Below are positions 16,014-24,322 of a stretch of DNA of 64,000 nucleotides, one piece after another (position 1 is the stretch's first letter; every line of letters begins with the position of its first letter). The translations under genes were made by a program, and so were the position numbers. The notes beneath the pieces are model-generated. The model did not search any database. It saw only the letters and a list, made by a program, of their open reading frames with translations, and was not told where the DNA came from. Source of the stretch: Cognatundibacterium aquatile (GTDB taxonomy: Bacteria > Pseudomonadota > Gammaproteobacteria > Burkholderiales > Burkholderiaceae_D); contig NZ_JACOFT010000001.1 of NCBI RefSeq assembly GCF_014699135.1, positions 310,001-374,000 of the forward strand, read 5' to 3'.

Positions 16014-17042
16014 ATGCTAGGCGATATATTGATTTGCTCAGGAGCCGGGAAAGCGGCCTCCGTGAACGTGGTAGGACAATTTCTTGGGAAACTAATTCGC
16101 TCCATAAAGTTCAGACAACATCAACCTAGTTGGAATAATCGAAGTGAATCACTATCGAAAACGCATGTTGGTATTTTTTTAAATAGATTTTCTTTTTTGC
16201 ATGCAATGCCGGGGGATGGGGTTCATGCATCTTTAAAATACATTAAGATGAATCAATTCCAAGAATGGTCTATCTGGAGAAATGTCGAACTATTTAACTC
16301 AATCTCTGCCGATAATGACAGGCATTTGGAAGTCAGGGGGGTACTTGAAAATCATATTGGCAAAGAATATCGCATATCCTTAGATGACGATGATGAGAAA
16401 TGGGAAGCATTTTGCTCCGATCTCGTTGCTGATATATTCAACGAAATCGGCTTTCCCTTCAAGTCCATGAACTATGGAAAGGGTTCAACAAAATATATTT
16501 TTCCACTCGACATACATGAGGAGATAAGTAAAAGTTCGAAGTGGGTTAATGTTACTGCTGAACATGAAGAATTGCTAAGAGAAGACAAATTGAATCCATA
16601 TGCTTCTCTCAGTGTAGGTAGCCTTAGCTTAAGCCCGTTAAAACTTGTAGCTCTCAAACACGCCACAGATTGTTACAACAATCTTGCTTTAGGGGTGGTG
16701 GACAGATTCGATGGTTTAGACTCCGAAGCATTCGACCCATATTACAATATGTACCGAGAAGCTAATCCATTCGGGGGCGTAAGACACGGGAATTCGGAGT
16801 TTGACCAATATCGAGAGATGAAGCGTGAATCAAGGATATATCAAGAGCCAATTGCCGAAATCATTCAAGATGCTGAAGTAGCGAAGCTTCTTAAGGACTA
16901 CAAATTGCAGTTAGAGTCATTATTTTATGAAGGACTACCAAAGTCAGAGTGGAAAGTTGGCCTTCTGGACGAGCAAATTGAGATACTTGATGCGCTAAAC
17001 CATGGATGGCGTGACATTATCATGCAATTAGGCAAGAGTTAA
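16014..17042 (+). CDS. YiiX/YebB-like permuted papain-fold cysteine hydrolase
   Basis: This 342-residue protein begins with GDILICSGAG, followed by H51 in THVGIFL, FLHAMPGDGV, and C134 in FCSDLVADIF. This is the permuted NlpC/P60 layout of YiiX/YaeF-like hydrolases, with the histidine before the cysteine. The C-terminal half (about 190-342) is helical and without known motifs. Substrates of this class are peptides, lipids or amide bonds. No signal peptide is evident, so a cytoplasmic action is implied. The gene lies alone between a broken and an intact copy of a tyrosine recombinase 3' end, which suggests insertion as cargo. Its codon use appears more AT-rich than that of the flanking glycosylase. 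Confidence 0.6.
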   Translation: MLGDILICSGAGKAASVNVVGQFLGKLIRSIKFRQHQPSWNNRSESLSKTHVGIFLNRFSFLHAMPGDGVHASLKYIKMNQFQEWSIWRNVELFNSISADNDRHLEVRGVLENHIGKEYRISLDDDDEKWEAFCSDLVADIFNEIGFPFKSMNYGKGSTKYIFPLDIHEEISKSSKWVNVTAEHEELLREDKLNPYASLSVGSLSLSPLKLVALKHATDCYNNLALGVVDRFDGLDSEAFDPYYNMYREANPFGGVRHGNSEFDQYREMKRESRIYQEPIAEIIQDAEVAKLLKDYKLQLESLFYEGLPKSEWKVGLLDEQIEILDALNHGWRDIIMQLGKS

Positions 17043-17124
17043 GTAATTCAAGCATTGGCAAAATTTCGGTTTGTACTCGATTCACCAAGAACATCTACCT
17101 CAGTGTAGATTGGATTCCTATTGG

Positions 17125-17745
17125 TTATCTTTCCCACAAGCCTTCAAACCTAGCCGCAGCCGTTCGCGTGTATCTTGCCGTATGCCTTGGGTCACGATGC
17201 CCAAGGTAGTCTTGTATCAACCTGCTGTCATAGCCCTTGTTCGACAAGAAGAAGCCGCATGAGTGGCGAAGCATGTGGGGGTGAACGATGAAGTCGAAGC
17301 CAGCACGTTCACCAGCTTGCCGGATCAAGTAGTAGGCAGCATGACGAGTTAGTTGGGTTAGTCGTTCACTGACGAATAGCCAAGGTAAGGGAGCTGGCCT
17401 ATTGCGTATGTAGCGGCGAATCGCACGAAGTTCCTCACCTGCCAAGGGCTGTTCTGTAGATAGACTTCCCTTAGATCGCGGAATCCAAATACGTGCAGCG
17501 TCTAAATTTAGGTCAGTCAGGCGAAGCTTGCAGAGTTCGGTGATTCGAAAACCATGCCGATACAAGAGCAAGGTCAGCAGGTAATCACGTTCGCCGTATC
17601 TGCCGTCTTTAGCGGCATCAAGAAGTCTGCCTACTTCGGCTGGTGATAGGAAGTCCCGGCCGCGTTCATGCTGATCGACCGCTTGAAGGTCTTGGACAGG
17701 GATTGGATAAGTCTTTTGACTTTTAACATTTCGACTTTTTGGCAT
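17125..17745 (-). CDS. Tyrosine recombinase (small FimB/XerD-like integrase)
   Basis: At 206 residues this protein is little more than the catalytic domain. All active-site positions appear present: R67 in RHGFRITELCKLRL, a lysine candidate K92, H157 and R160 in HPHMLRHSCG, H183 in GHRDPRHT and Y192 in ARYTR. It lacks the N-terminal arm-binding domain of phage integrases, like FimB/FimE-type inversion enzymes. An imperfect copy of its 3' end occurs at 15718-15866 in the same orientation. It may move the intervening YiiX-like gene or be the relic of an element that inserted at this spot. It is not the integrase next to the comM junction. Confidence 0.85.
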   Translation of the reverse strand: MPKSRNVKSQKTYPIPVQDLQAVDQHERGRDFLSPAEVGRLLDAAKDGRYGERDYLLTLLLYRHGFRITELCKLRLTDLNLDAARIWIPRSKGSLSTEQPLAGEELRAIRRYIRNRPAPLPWLFVSERLTQLTRHAAYYLIRQAGERAGFDFIVHPHMLRHSCGFFLSNKGYDSRLIQDYLGHRDPRHTARYTRTAAARFEGLWER

Positions 17746-17982
17746 GGTCAGGAAGTACCCTTTATAGCTATACCTGACGACCTATTTTATCTTAAACTTT
17801 TAACAAAATACACCTTTTGTTCAAAGACCTACAACATATATTCGGTCTATTTGGTGGGTATTCTGCGAGGTTGCTGCGACTGGTAAAATGCAGAGCTGTG
17901 ACGCCGACTTTTAGCATTTTGCCTTGCCCCCAAGACGGCCTCCAGCAACATCCCTCAATCCAATAATGCAAGAGCAACGAAC

Positions 17983-18906
17983 ATGAATAGTATTGAAGAA
18001 ATGGCCGTAACTAAAGAGGACGATTGGGATGACGGCGAGTACATTGTTCAGCGCATGGAGTGGGTTCATGCCGCCAATAAGCGACCAACCTTTAAAGACT
18101 ACTCAAACGCGCGAGATGCGAACGATAATGTCTTGTGCGAAAGTCTTGAAAACAAAAATTCTTACCTCGCAATACTGTACGATGAAGAAGGTTCTTGCCA
18201 GTACACAGAGTATCAACAGTACCTACGTCTGATCACCTATTGGCTGCGTTGTGTACGGGATGATACGACCTATAGTGATTTTTGCGACGCAATCAAGCTT
18301 GAGCCGCACGGCGATCAAGTGAAGAAAATCGCACCGCTGGGTTCATTCATATATGAGTTCCACAAAGATTGGGGCGATGTGCGTGGTGTTCAGGATGATA
18401 TGGAATGGATTAAGACCAATCACCGTCTGTTCATGCCTGCTTGGATTGAAGTTGTAGAGCCGGGTTCAATTGTTCCAAGCGGCGTGATGGCCGTCACCGT
18501 ACCAGATGGTGTTTCAAAGGCAGAACACCTTGATAGAATTTTTGAAGTACTTCTTGAACAGAGCAAGAAGATTGGTTCCAAACCAAAATACCAGATTGAA
18601 AAGGTTCGCGGGGAGAATTTCGCTGATACGGCACAACGTCTGCATGTTTCCAGCTATGTATACGATCAGTTTGATTTTCTGAATGACTCAGTCCGTGACG
18701 TAACAAGAAAGTATCGATCTGAGTGGGAACTGTTTCAGGGCATGCAAGGCACTGACTTTAAGCATGTAGAGTCAGTCGATGAACTGGAAGATTTTGTCGA
18801 AGCAAATAGGAGGACAATTCGCAGGTGGAAAGAGACCTATGACTTGTGCAAGATCAAGGCTATTAGCAATACATTTCCTCCCAAACATACTAGTACTAAA
18901 AAATAG
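17983..18906 (+). CDS. Uncharacterised acidic protein
   Basis: This 307-residue protein is rich in Asp, Glu and aromatic residues and has no family I recognise. No signal peptide, membrane segment or catalytic motif is visible; WDDGEYIVQRMEWVH near the start and VEANRRTIRRWKETYDLCK near the end are the most distinctive parts. It is followed after 16 bp by a strong terminator, so it forms its own transcript. It lies just upstream of the H-NS-like gene within the element. Confidence 0.6.
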   Translation: MNSIEEMAVTKEDDWDDGEYIVQRMEWVHAANKRPTFKDYSNARDANDNVLCESLENKNSYLAILYDEEGSCQYTEYQQYLRLITYWLRCVRDDTTYSDFCDAIKLEPHGDQVKKIAPLGSFIYEFHKDWGDVRGVQDDMEWIKTNHRLFMPAWIEVVEPGSIVPSGVMAVTVPDGVSKAEHLDRIFEVLLEQSKKIGSKPKYQIEKVRGENFADTAQRLHVSSYVYDQFDFLNDSVRDVTRKYRSEWELFQGMQGTDFKHVESVDELEDFVEANRRTIRRWKETYDLCKIKAISNTFPPKHTSTKK

Positions 18907-18922
18907 TCATTACGTTCTATCA

Positions 18923-18955
18923 AAAAGCCCGTTGCCCTACCAGCAACGGGCTTTT
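18923..18955 (+). terminator. Strong rho-independent terminator
   Basis: AAAAGCCCGTTGC (18923-18935) and GCAACGGGCTTTT (18943-18955) form a perfect 13-bp stem with a 7-base loop, 16 bp after the stop of the acidic-protein gene. The T-run is part of the stem. Confidence 0.85.
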
Positions 18956-19136
18956 CGCTTTCCAGGACTAGTCCAACGATGAATCTACTTTTAAGACTAA
19001 CGACAAGGGGGGGCGAGCAATAGATTTGGTTGCTCCTGCCTTTAAAAAGAACCGCAAAGCACAATGCACTTGTGGTTGATGCACTGAGCTTCGCCATACT
19101 TCTAAACCCATCCTCTAACTAAAAGGAGTAGTAAAC

Positions 19137-19640
19137 ATGCAGATCGAAACTAACATCAATCCAGTAACATTTGTAGACAGCCTTGACGATGACACATTCC
19201 TGCAATTTCAAGTAGCAGCCGAACGTCGCACTGAAGAAATTCGCACGCGCAAAAAAGCCGCAGCTATTGTCGATGTGAACTCAAAGATTAAATTCTATGG
19301 CATGACCTTGACCGATCTCTTTGCTCTTAAAGAGGCCAAGCAAGCAATGAAAGCGAAGGGTGCCACTATGCCAGCAAAAATTTACGATCCTGCAACCGGC
19401 GTGCATTGGTCTGGTAATGGAACTACGCCAAAAGCATTTAAAGATGCTATGGAATTTGATAAAGCAAATCTGACCGTAACTCCAAAGCGCATGGATCAGT
19501 ATCTGATTCCCGATGACAAGGCTAAAGAAATCGCGCTGAAGATTAAGAAAGATGTTCGCACTATTTCTGATGTTGTTATTAAGTACGCCGATCTGGTTGC
19601 AGAAACTTCTAACCAACCTGTCGTGCAACTCGCGGCATAA
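19137..19640 (+). CDS. H-NS-like nucleoid protein with an altered DNA hook
   Basis: This 167-residue protein has the layout of Burkholderiales H-NS-like proteins. A helical N-terminal half leads into FYGMTLTDL and then YDPATGVHWSGNGTTPKAF at about 80-100. In typical members this last block reads WSGRGRxP, where R-G-R inserts into the minor groove of AT-rich DNA. Here the arginines are replaced by Asn and Thr. About 60 residues follow the usual end of the family, forming an extra helical tail. The protein may bind DNA differently, or modulate host H-NS by forming mixed oligomers. AAGGAG precedes the ATG, and the gene has its own terminator-like hairpin at 19695-19737. Confidence 0.65.
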   Translation: MQIETNINPVTFVDSLDDDTFLQFQVAAERRTEEIRTRKKAAAIVDVNSKIKFYGMTLTDLFALKEAKQAMKAKGATMPAKIYDPATGVHWSGNGTTPKAFKDAMEFDKANLTVTPKRMDQYLIPDDKAKEIALKIKKDVRTISDVVIKYADLVAETSNQPVVQLAA

Positions 19641-19694
19641 CACAGCCAATCTTGAGGGCTTCGACCAAGTAATACGAAGCTTTCTTAAATCAAA

Positions 19695-19737
19695 CCCCGC
19701 AATTTAACAAACATAGGCTTCAAATGCCTATGCGGGG
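19695..19737 (+). terminator. Compound hairpin after the H-NS-like gene
   Basis: CCCCGCA (19695-19701) pairs with TGCGGGG (19731-19737), and inside it CATAGGC (19712-19718) pairs with GCCTATG (19726-19732). The two stems share bases at 19731-19732, so they partly compete. ATTCTTTT follows. It most likely ends the H-NS-like transcript. Confidence 0.55.
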
Positions 19738-19768
19738 ATTCTTTTGCCTAAATTTTTGGAGATTAAGT

Positions 19769-20602
19769 ATGACACCTATGTATTTCAGCAATCTCACACC
19801 TGAGCAGTGCGAATTTATCAGTCAGCGCGATATGTATTTCAAAGACCGGATCGCCGCCATGAAAGACATTGAATCGAGTTTTAGTAGTGTCCCACGTCCA
19901 GCCGACTATATGAAGGGCAACCTGATTAAACTCGTTCACCCTTCCTGCGTTACGGAACTTCTGAAGTTGATTGACAAATATAGCGACACGTCGGAATCAA
20001 CTGACTCAACTCGATATTTTGAACAACTGGAACTTCAAGATGCTTTAGATCGAATGGTGCGCACCATGTCGAAGATTGATGACAATGGAGAAGCCTACTT
20101 TACAAATAGGACATTTGCTTTTGATGCGTTTTTCATGAACTCGCTTGAAGTCATCGTCAATGACCTTGAAGAAATTCTGCGCACAGAACGAATGGAAGCA
20201 TGTTTTGAACTGGAAAAAGTTGGCGGAATTCCTAAGTGTGCAATGCGCGACGTTCAGTGGTCATTCTACGAAGAGAAATCTTTATGCCGGAAGCGGTTTG
20301 ACGATGAAGTTTTTCGGAGCCGTCTTGAAATCTACCTCACTGGTTCGTGGGACACCGAACGTGCTGCAATCCTCGCGCCTAAAATTCGCATCGCAAACCC
20401 AATTGAAAGTCACAGATCGGAACTTGCGTTCGAGTTGAATAGTGATAACGGAAAATGGTTTACGCACGGTGAATTGCTTTTCAAGCTGCATAACTTGATG
20501 GCAGATTTCTCCTTGGGGGACCACATCTACTTTGAAGGACTTGATCTTGACGAGCATAACGAAGGTGCGCCCCCTTTGTATAGCTTATTCCTCGGTAGTT
20601 AA
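19769..20602 (+). CDS. Uncharacterised protein
   Basis: This 277-residue protein has no family I recognise. The sequence is mainly helical and acidic, with no membrane segments or signal peptide. The ATG at 19769 was preferred to an in-frame one at 19724 because GGAG stands 7 bases upstream of it, and the earlier start lies inside the hairpin that follows the H-NS-like gene. It is followed by a 187-bp region rich in inverted repeats and then by the primase gene, so it may belong to the element's replication or maintenance region. Confidence 0.55.
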   Translation: MTPMYFSNLTPEQCEFISQRDMYFKDRIAAMKDIESSFSSVPRPADYMKGNLIKLVHPSCVTELLKLIDKYSDTSESTDSTRYFEQLELQDALDRMVRTMSKIDDNGEAYFTNRTFAFDAFFMNSLEVIVNDLEEILRTERMEACFELEKVGGIPKCAMRDVQWSFYEEKSLCRKRFDDEVFRSRLEIYLTGSWDTERAAILAPKIRIANPIESHRSELAFELNSDNGKWFTHGELLFKLHNLMADFSLGDHIYFEGLDLDEHNEGAPPLYSLFLGS

Positions 20603-20631
20603 TTTTTTCCAATAAATAGAGATGAATCATC

Positions 20632-20693
20632 CAGCATGGACTTCGCCATGCTTCGCACCGTTACCTCCTGCAATAACGGCGAAGCCCATGCTG
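20632..20693. repeat. Long structured region with two competing hairpins before the primase gene
   Basis: CAGCATGGACTTCGCC (20632-20647) pairs with GGCGAAGCCCATGCTG (20678-20693), 15 of 16 positions plus one G-T. Inside the loop a second copy, CTTCGC (20651-20656) followed by CCGTTA (20658-20663), can pair instead with TAACGGCGAAG (20674-20684). The GGCGAAG arm can therefore join either partner but not both. Such a switch 100 bp before a primase gene suits a replication origin or a copy-control leader. Confidence 0.6.
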
Positions 20694-20737
20694 TGCTGAT
20701 TCAGTCGAACTGGTAACTCGACCATAAACAGCGAAGC

Positions 20738-20758
20738 GGAATCAATGTCATTGATTCC
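20738..20758. repeat. Perfect 9-bp inverted repeat before the primase start
   Basis: GGAATCAAT (20738-20746) and ATTGATTCC (20750-20758) are perfect complements with a 3-base loop, ending 31 bp before the primase ATG. A shorter GTCGA/TCGAC pair lies at 20704-20722. They may be protein-binding sites for the origin or for repression of the replication operon. Confidence 0.5.
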
Positions 20759-20789
20759 TAACGTGCTCGGTCGCATATAAGGAATCATC

Positions 20790-21749
20790 ATGCATAAAAA
20801 CAATCCCCGACTCTCAATGTCGGTTCACAACAGCTTGTTTGATAATGAAATCAAACCGCTGGACATCTCTTGGCAAGACTTTGCAAAGGACTTGACCAAA
20901 CCATACCCAATCAGTAACAAAGCCAAAGAGCATCTTCCTGCTTTCAGTAGTTGGCGTTACAAGCTTCCATCAGACCCCACAGTTAATCACGGAGACGATC
21001 AAGACGGGCGGCCTTTGAAATGGTTCAGCTCGCATTACACTCGGCGCTTGAGCGCGAACGCGCTAGACATGGCAGCACTTGTCCTCGACTTCGATGGCGG
21101 ACTACCGTTAAAAAACGCACGTCAGCGGTTTATAGATTACGAGCATGTAGGCTATACATCCTTCAATCACGGGGAAGAAGGCAAGGACAAACACCGTATT
21201 GTTCTGCCGTATAAAGTACCACTACCAATCGGTATGTTTCACCGCATTCAGTCTGCGATTCAACATTGGGTTGAAGGTGATGGCGAGACTAAGGCAGACC
21301 CAGCCTCCTATCACTTGTGCCAAGTGTTCATCTTGCCTGCTACACGGCCAGATCAACAGCACAACGCGGTGTCATGGCATAACCAAGGCAAGCTACTTGA
21401 CTGGTCTATGTTTGAGGTTTCAACAGGAAGCAATGTACAACATGTAGAAAGGTCGATTACTACCATTGTGAAATCCGTCGGCGATCTGAAATTGTTGCCG
21501 GATATGTGGCTTGAGACTGCTTGTACTCCAATTATGGTTAAAGATATTAACCGCAAAATTTCGAAAGTGATGTGTCCCTTCCATAACGATGTGAATCCCT
21601 CTGAATTTGTCGCGGTTACTCCCAGTGGTTTGCCGTACTTAGTTTGCAGGAAGTGTGGAACGGTATTTATGAATCGGGCTTCGAAATCATTGGAAGACCC
21701 ACTCATTGCGGCTATTGCCAAGATCAAAGCCAAGAAGGGAGGTGTTTGA
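20790..21749 (+). CDS. Archaeo-eukaryotic-type primase (AEP) with C-terminal zinc finger
   Basis: This 319-residue protein carries the AEP catalytic pattern: D100 and D102 in ALVLDFDGG, then H135-R136 in DKHRIVLP. These would bind metal and nucleotide for primer synthesis. The C-terminal part has a zinc-ribbon of CPFH (C262) and CRKC about 25 residues later, like the CHC2-type finger of primases. It would make primers for replication of the excised element. Its stop overlaps the start of the helicase gene (TGATG), so the two are coupled and probably form a replication complex. An array of inverted repeats upstream (20632-20758) is the natural candidate for the origin. Confidence 0.6.
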   Translation: MHKNNPRLSMSVHNSLFDNEIKPLDISWQDFAKDLTKPYPISNKAKEHLPAFSSWRYKLPSDPTVNHGDDQDGRPLKWFSSHYTRRLSANALDMAALVLDFDGGLPLKNARQRFIDYEHVGYTSFNHGEEGKDKHRIVLPYKVPLPIGMFHRIQSAIQHWVEGDGETKADPASYHLCQVFILPATRPDQQHNAVSWHNQGKLLDWSMFEVSTGSNVQHVERSITTIVKSVGDLKLLPDMWLETACTPIMVKDINRKISKVMCPFHNDVNPSEFVAVTPSGLPYLVCRKCGTVFMNRASKSLEDPLIAAIAKIKAKKGGV

Positions 21750-23938
21750 TGTCGCCTCGAACACAAAAAACTAAACTTAAAATTATTCCTGGCATGAGTG
21801 AATATTGGATGGCATGCGTCCACCCACAGGTCGAGTATAGACCTAGTCACATGCCTCCGACAGAGGCAAAGCGATTGGAGTATGGCGGGAATATTTTGGA
21901 TGACTCGGTGATCCGTCTTGAATCAACTTTCCTGCCTAATGATCTGAAACCCTTCTACGCTCACCTGAAACAAAAAGACATCATCCTTTTGAAGTCACCG
22001 AAAGGAACTGGGAAGACTCAGTGGTTAAAAGCCTATCTCAAACCGGGACCATTCCCTCGGAAACGAAGTGTCCTTCAGATCGGTCATCGTAAATCGCTCG
22101 AACGATCACTTTCCAATGAACTCATTTTGACGTGCTATTCAGACGACAAGCAGCCAGCTATTCGCTATGCGGTCACGGTAGATAGCTTGGAGTTAGTTAC
22201 TTCTACATACGATGTACTTGTGATTGATGAAATTGAACAAGTCCTACGGCATCTGTGCGGTGATACGGTCAGGGAACGTCGAGCCTCCATTTTTAGTATC
22301 TTCGTTAATTTGATCCAAAATGCCAAGCAAGTGATCTGTTGCGATGCTGATTTGACTGGTGAACTCACCAGCCACCTGATTGCGAAATTGCGCAGCAATT
22401 TCGAACAGGATAACGTTGCGCTTATCATTAACGAACCCAAAGCAAATCGCCATATTGATGTTTACGAGGATAAGTACCACCTTATCGCCGATTTGATTGT
22501 TGATGTCAGTGATGGCAAGCGGGTTTATGTGCCAGTCGGTCGGTTGGACTTGGCGGAGAAACTTGAGAAGCTACTTCGATATTGCAGAATGCCTAGTGGT
22601 GAAAAGTTGCGAGTATTGTCCCTCAATGGAGAGACGAGTCAGTCGGAATTGGCTAAAAACTTCTTCGCAAGTCCTAGTGTTGAAGCTAAGAAGTATGACG
22701 TATTGATCGCAACATCGACTTTGAGCACCGGGGTTAGTATCAATTGCAAACACTTTGATGCAGTGTATGGAATCTTCGATAGTAGGCCTTATACTTTTCA
22801 GGATTGTGATCAGGCCATAAGCCGCGTACGCCGATGTGGCTCGGTCAAGGTTTGGATACATAAAGGACAAGGTAGGAAATATCAGTCGCTTGAACAAGCA
22901 AAGCAAGGACCAATTGCCAAAGAGATCGTTACACGTAAGTATTGGCTTGGTGAACAAGCCGCACTTAATGAGGCAGAGGTGCTTGCGGTTGATGTGCTTT
23001 CACGTATTGACTTCTACGAAGATGAATGGAGCTTCGACAGAAAAAACAAATTCATTGAAATGAAGCAAACCGATGGGTGGTTTGTCACGGAAATCAAGCA
23101 GCAGACTAGCTTGACAAAGGCTGGTAAGGAACTGATGCGCATCTCTGTTGACCCAAGTGGAGATGCAAAATATCGGCGCATCCTCGAAGCCGACAATCTT
23201 GAAGTTGAGGACTTCGAAACGATTAGCCACAAGAATGAAAAGTCGGCAGAGGAAAAGCTTGCAATCGACAAATACTGGATCGCGCAGTTCTATGGTTTGA
23301 ATTCAGTGGTAGAACTTACACTTGCTCAGGTTCGGGACTATAAGGAAAATAACTTTCGGGAGAAAGCCAAGGCTTTGCGATTACTTTGCAAGAGCCATGA
23401 TGAAGCCATTTTCGCTGATTCTGTTGAACGTCGAAATGAGGATATGTTATTTACCGACTTTCAGCATAGGACTAAACGCCGTGATTTACTTCTCGGAATT
23501 CAGGAAGCATCTGGGATAGACCCAATTGATATTATGACGCGGGCAAATCGGTATGCTCAGATAACATCAAAGAGGGTAAAAGACCTTCAAGGTATTGATG
23601 GCAATAGTCGGCAAGGTCGGGCGGTCAAAGCCGAGTTTAAAGCTGCAATGGCTGGTATTGAGTGTTTGGTGTCTCAAGAACAAATAGACCGAGTAGCAGA
23701 GTATGTATCGCAACATCTTGAGGTGATCAACTTGTTCTTGGATTCAAAATTCAAAAAGCCAACTTCGCCAGAAGCAAAAACCAAGGTGTTTAATAAAACG
23801 ATGGGTGAGCTTGGTGTGACCATCCAGAAAAGGACGAAAACTATCAACAAGGTACAGCACATCGAATATGTGGTTGACTTCAGCATGATTGCTGAGATGG
23901 CGGCTAAGAAGGATATGGCAAAAATCCTGAGAAATTAG
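21749..23938 (+). CDS. Origin-binding-protein-like superfamily 2 helicase
   Basis: This 729-residue protein resembles the herpesvirus UL9-type origin-binding helicases found in plasmids and phages. It has Walker A SPKGTGKTQ with K89, Walker B VLVIDEIEQVL with D160-E161, VICCDADLT as motif III, ATSTLSTGVSIN as motif V and QAISRVRRCG as motif VI. The C-terminal 300 residues are helical and probably bind DNA. The ATG at 21749 was chosen because it overlaps the primase stop and follows GGGAGG. Together with the primase it forms an autonomous replication module. A hairpin with a T-run follows at 23970-24038. Confidence 0.75.
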   Translation: MSPRTQKTKLKIIPGMSEYWMACVHPQVEYRPSHMPPTEAKRLEYGGNILDDSVIRLESTFLPNDLKPFYAHLKQKDIILLKSPKGTGKTQWLKAYLKPGPFPRKRSVLQIGHRKSLERSLSNELILTCYSDDKQPAIRYAVTVDSLELVTSTYDVLVIDEIEQVLRHLCGDTVRERRASIFSIFVNLIQNAKQVICCDADLTGELTSHLIAKLRSNFEQDNVALIINEPKANRHIDVYEDKYHLIADLIVDVSDGKRVYVPVGRLDLAEKLEKLLRYCRMPSGEKLRVLSLNGETSQSELAKNFFASPSVEAKKYDVLIATSTLSTGVSINCKHFDAVYGIFDSRPYTFQDCDQAISRVRRCGSVKVWIHKGQGRKYQSLEQAKQGPIAKEIVTRKYWLGEQAALNEAEVLAVDVLSRIDFYEDEWSFDRKNKFIEMKQTDGWFVTEIKQQTSLTKAGKELMRISVDPSGDAKYRRILEADNLEVEDFETISHKNEKSAEEKLAIDKYWIAQFYGLNSVVELTLAQVRDYKENNFREKAKALRLLCKSHDEAIFADSVERRNEDMLFTDFQHRTKRRDLLLGIQEASGIDPIDIMTRANRYAQITSKRVKDLQGIDGNSRQGRAVKAEFKAAMAGIECLVSQEQIDRVAEYVSQHLEVINLFLDSKFKKPTSPEAKTKVFNKTMGELGVTIQKRTKTINKVQHIEYVVDFSMIAEMAAKKDMAKILRN

Positions 23939-23969
23939 CCGGAGCCTGATTTGCTAGCGTTGTACCGGA

Positions 23970-24038
23970 ATCAGCAGTTTTGCAGTGAAATAAGTATGTG
24001 TCTTCGAACACAGATTAACTGCAAAGCTGCTGATTTTT
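23970..24038 (+). terminator. Long interrupted hairpin with T-run after the helicase gene
   Basis: ATCAGCAGTTTTGCAGT (23970-23986) pairs with ACTGCAAAGCTGCTGAT (24018-24034) over 17 positions with one G-T. A second stem TGTGT/ACACA (23997-24001, 24008-24012) closes a loop of six bases. TTTTT follows at 24034-24038. It fits a terminator for the replication operon, but its size also suits an origin or a structured RNA. Confidence 0.55.
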
Positions 24039-24097
24039 GTACGAGGCCGCAGTGTTGGGAAAATGGAGATTTACGGCAGGCTGGAGACATTTACATC

Positions 24098-24322
24098 TCA
24101 TTTGCTGGCAGAGTCGGCTGTAATCACGATTCTGCCGTGCTCAACCTCGACCCTGACCTTCATCTGTGGCAGAAATCCAGCATCGCGTAGCCAGTGACCA
24201 CAGAGCCGGATAAAAGGACGACACGGCCTTGATTCAGGGTAAAGGGAAACCGTCAGAAACCGGAAGCGGCGAATTTTCGTTTTCGCCGCTTCCGTGCTTA
24301 GTTCTTGCTCAAGCATCGCCAT
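24098..24322 (-). CDS. SymE-like toxin
   Basis: This 74-residue protein matches the SymE family: LTVSLYPESRPCRPFI, then RLCGHWLRDAGF, then VRVEVEHGRIVIT. SymE has an AbrB-like swapped-hairpin fold, and in E. coli it is a type I toxin whose translation is blocked by an antisense RNA. Here its start overlaps the end of the upstream gene by 14 bp, so translation would depend on that gene. This differs from the free-standing, antisense-controlled E. coli arrangement. No antisense promoter is evident to me on the other strand. Confidence 0.65.
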   Translation of the reverse strand: MAMLEQELSTEAAKTKIRRFRFLTVSLYPESRPCRPFIRLCGHWLRDAGFLPQMKVRVEVEHGRIVITADSASK

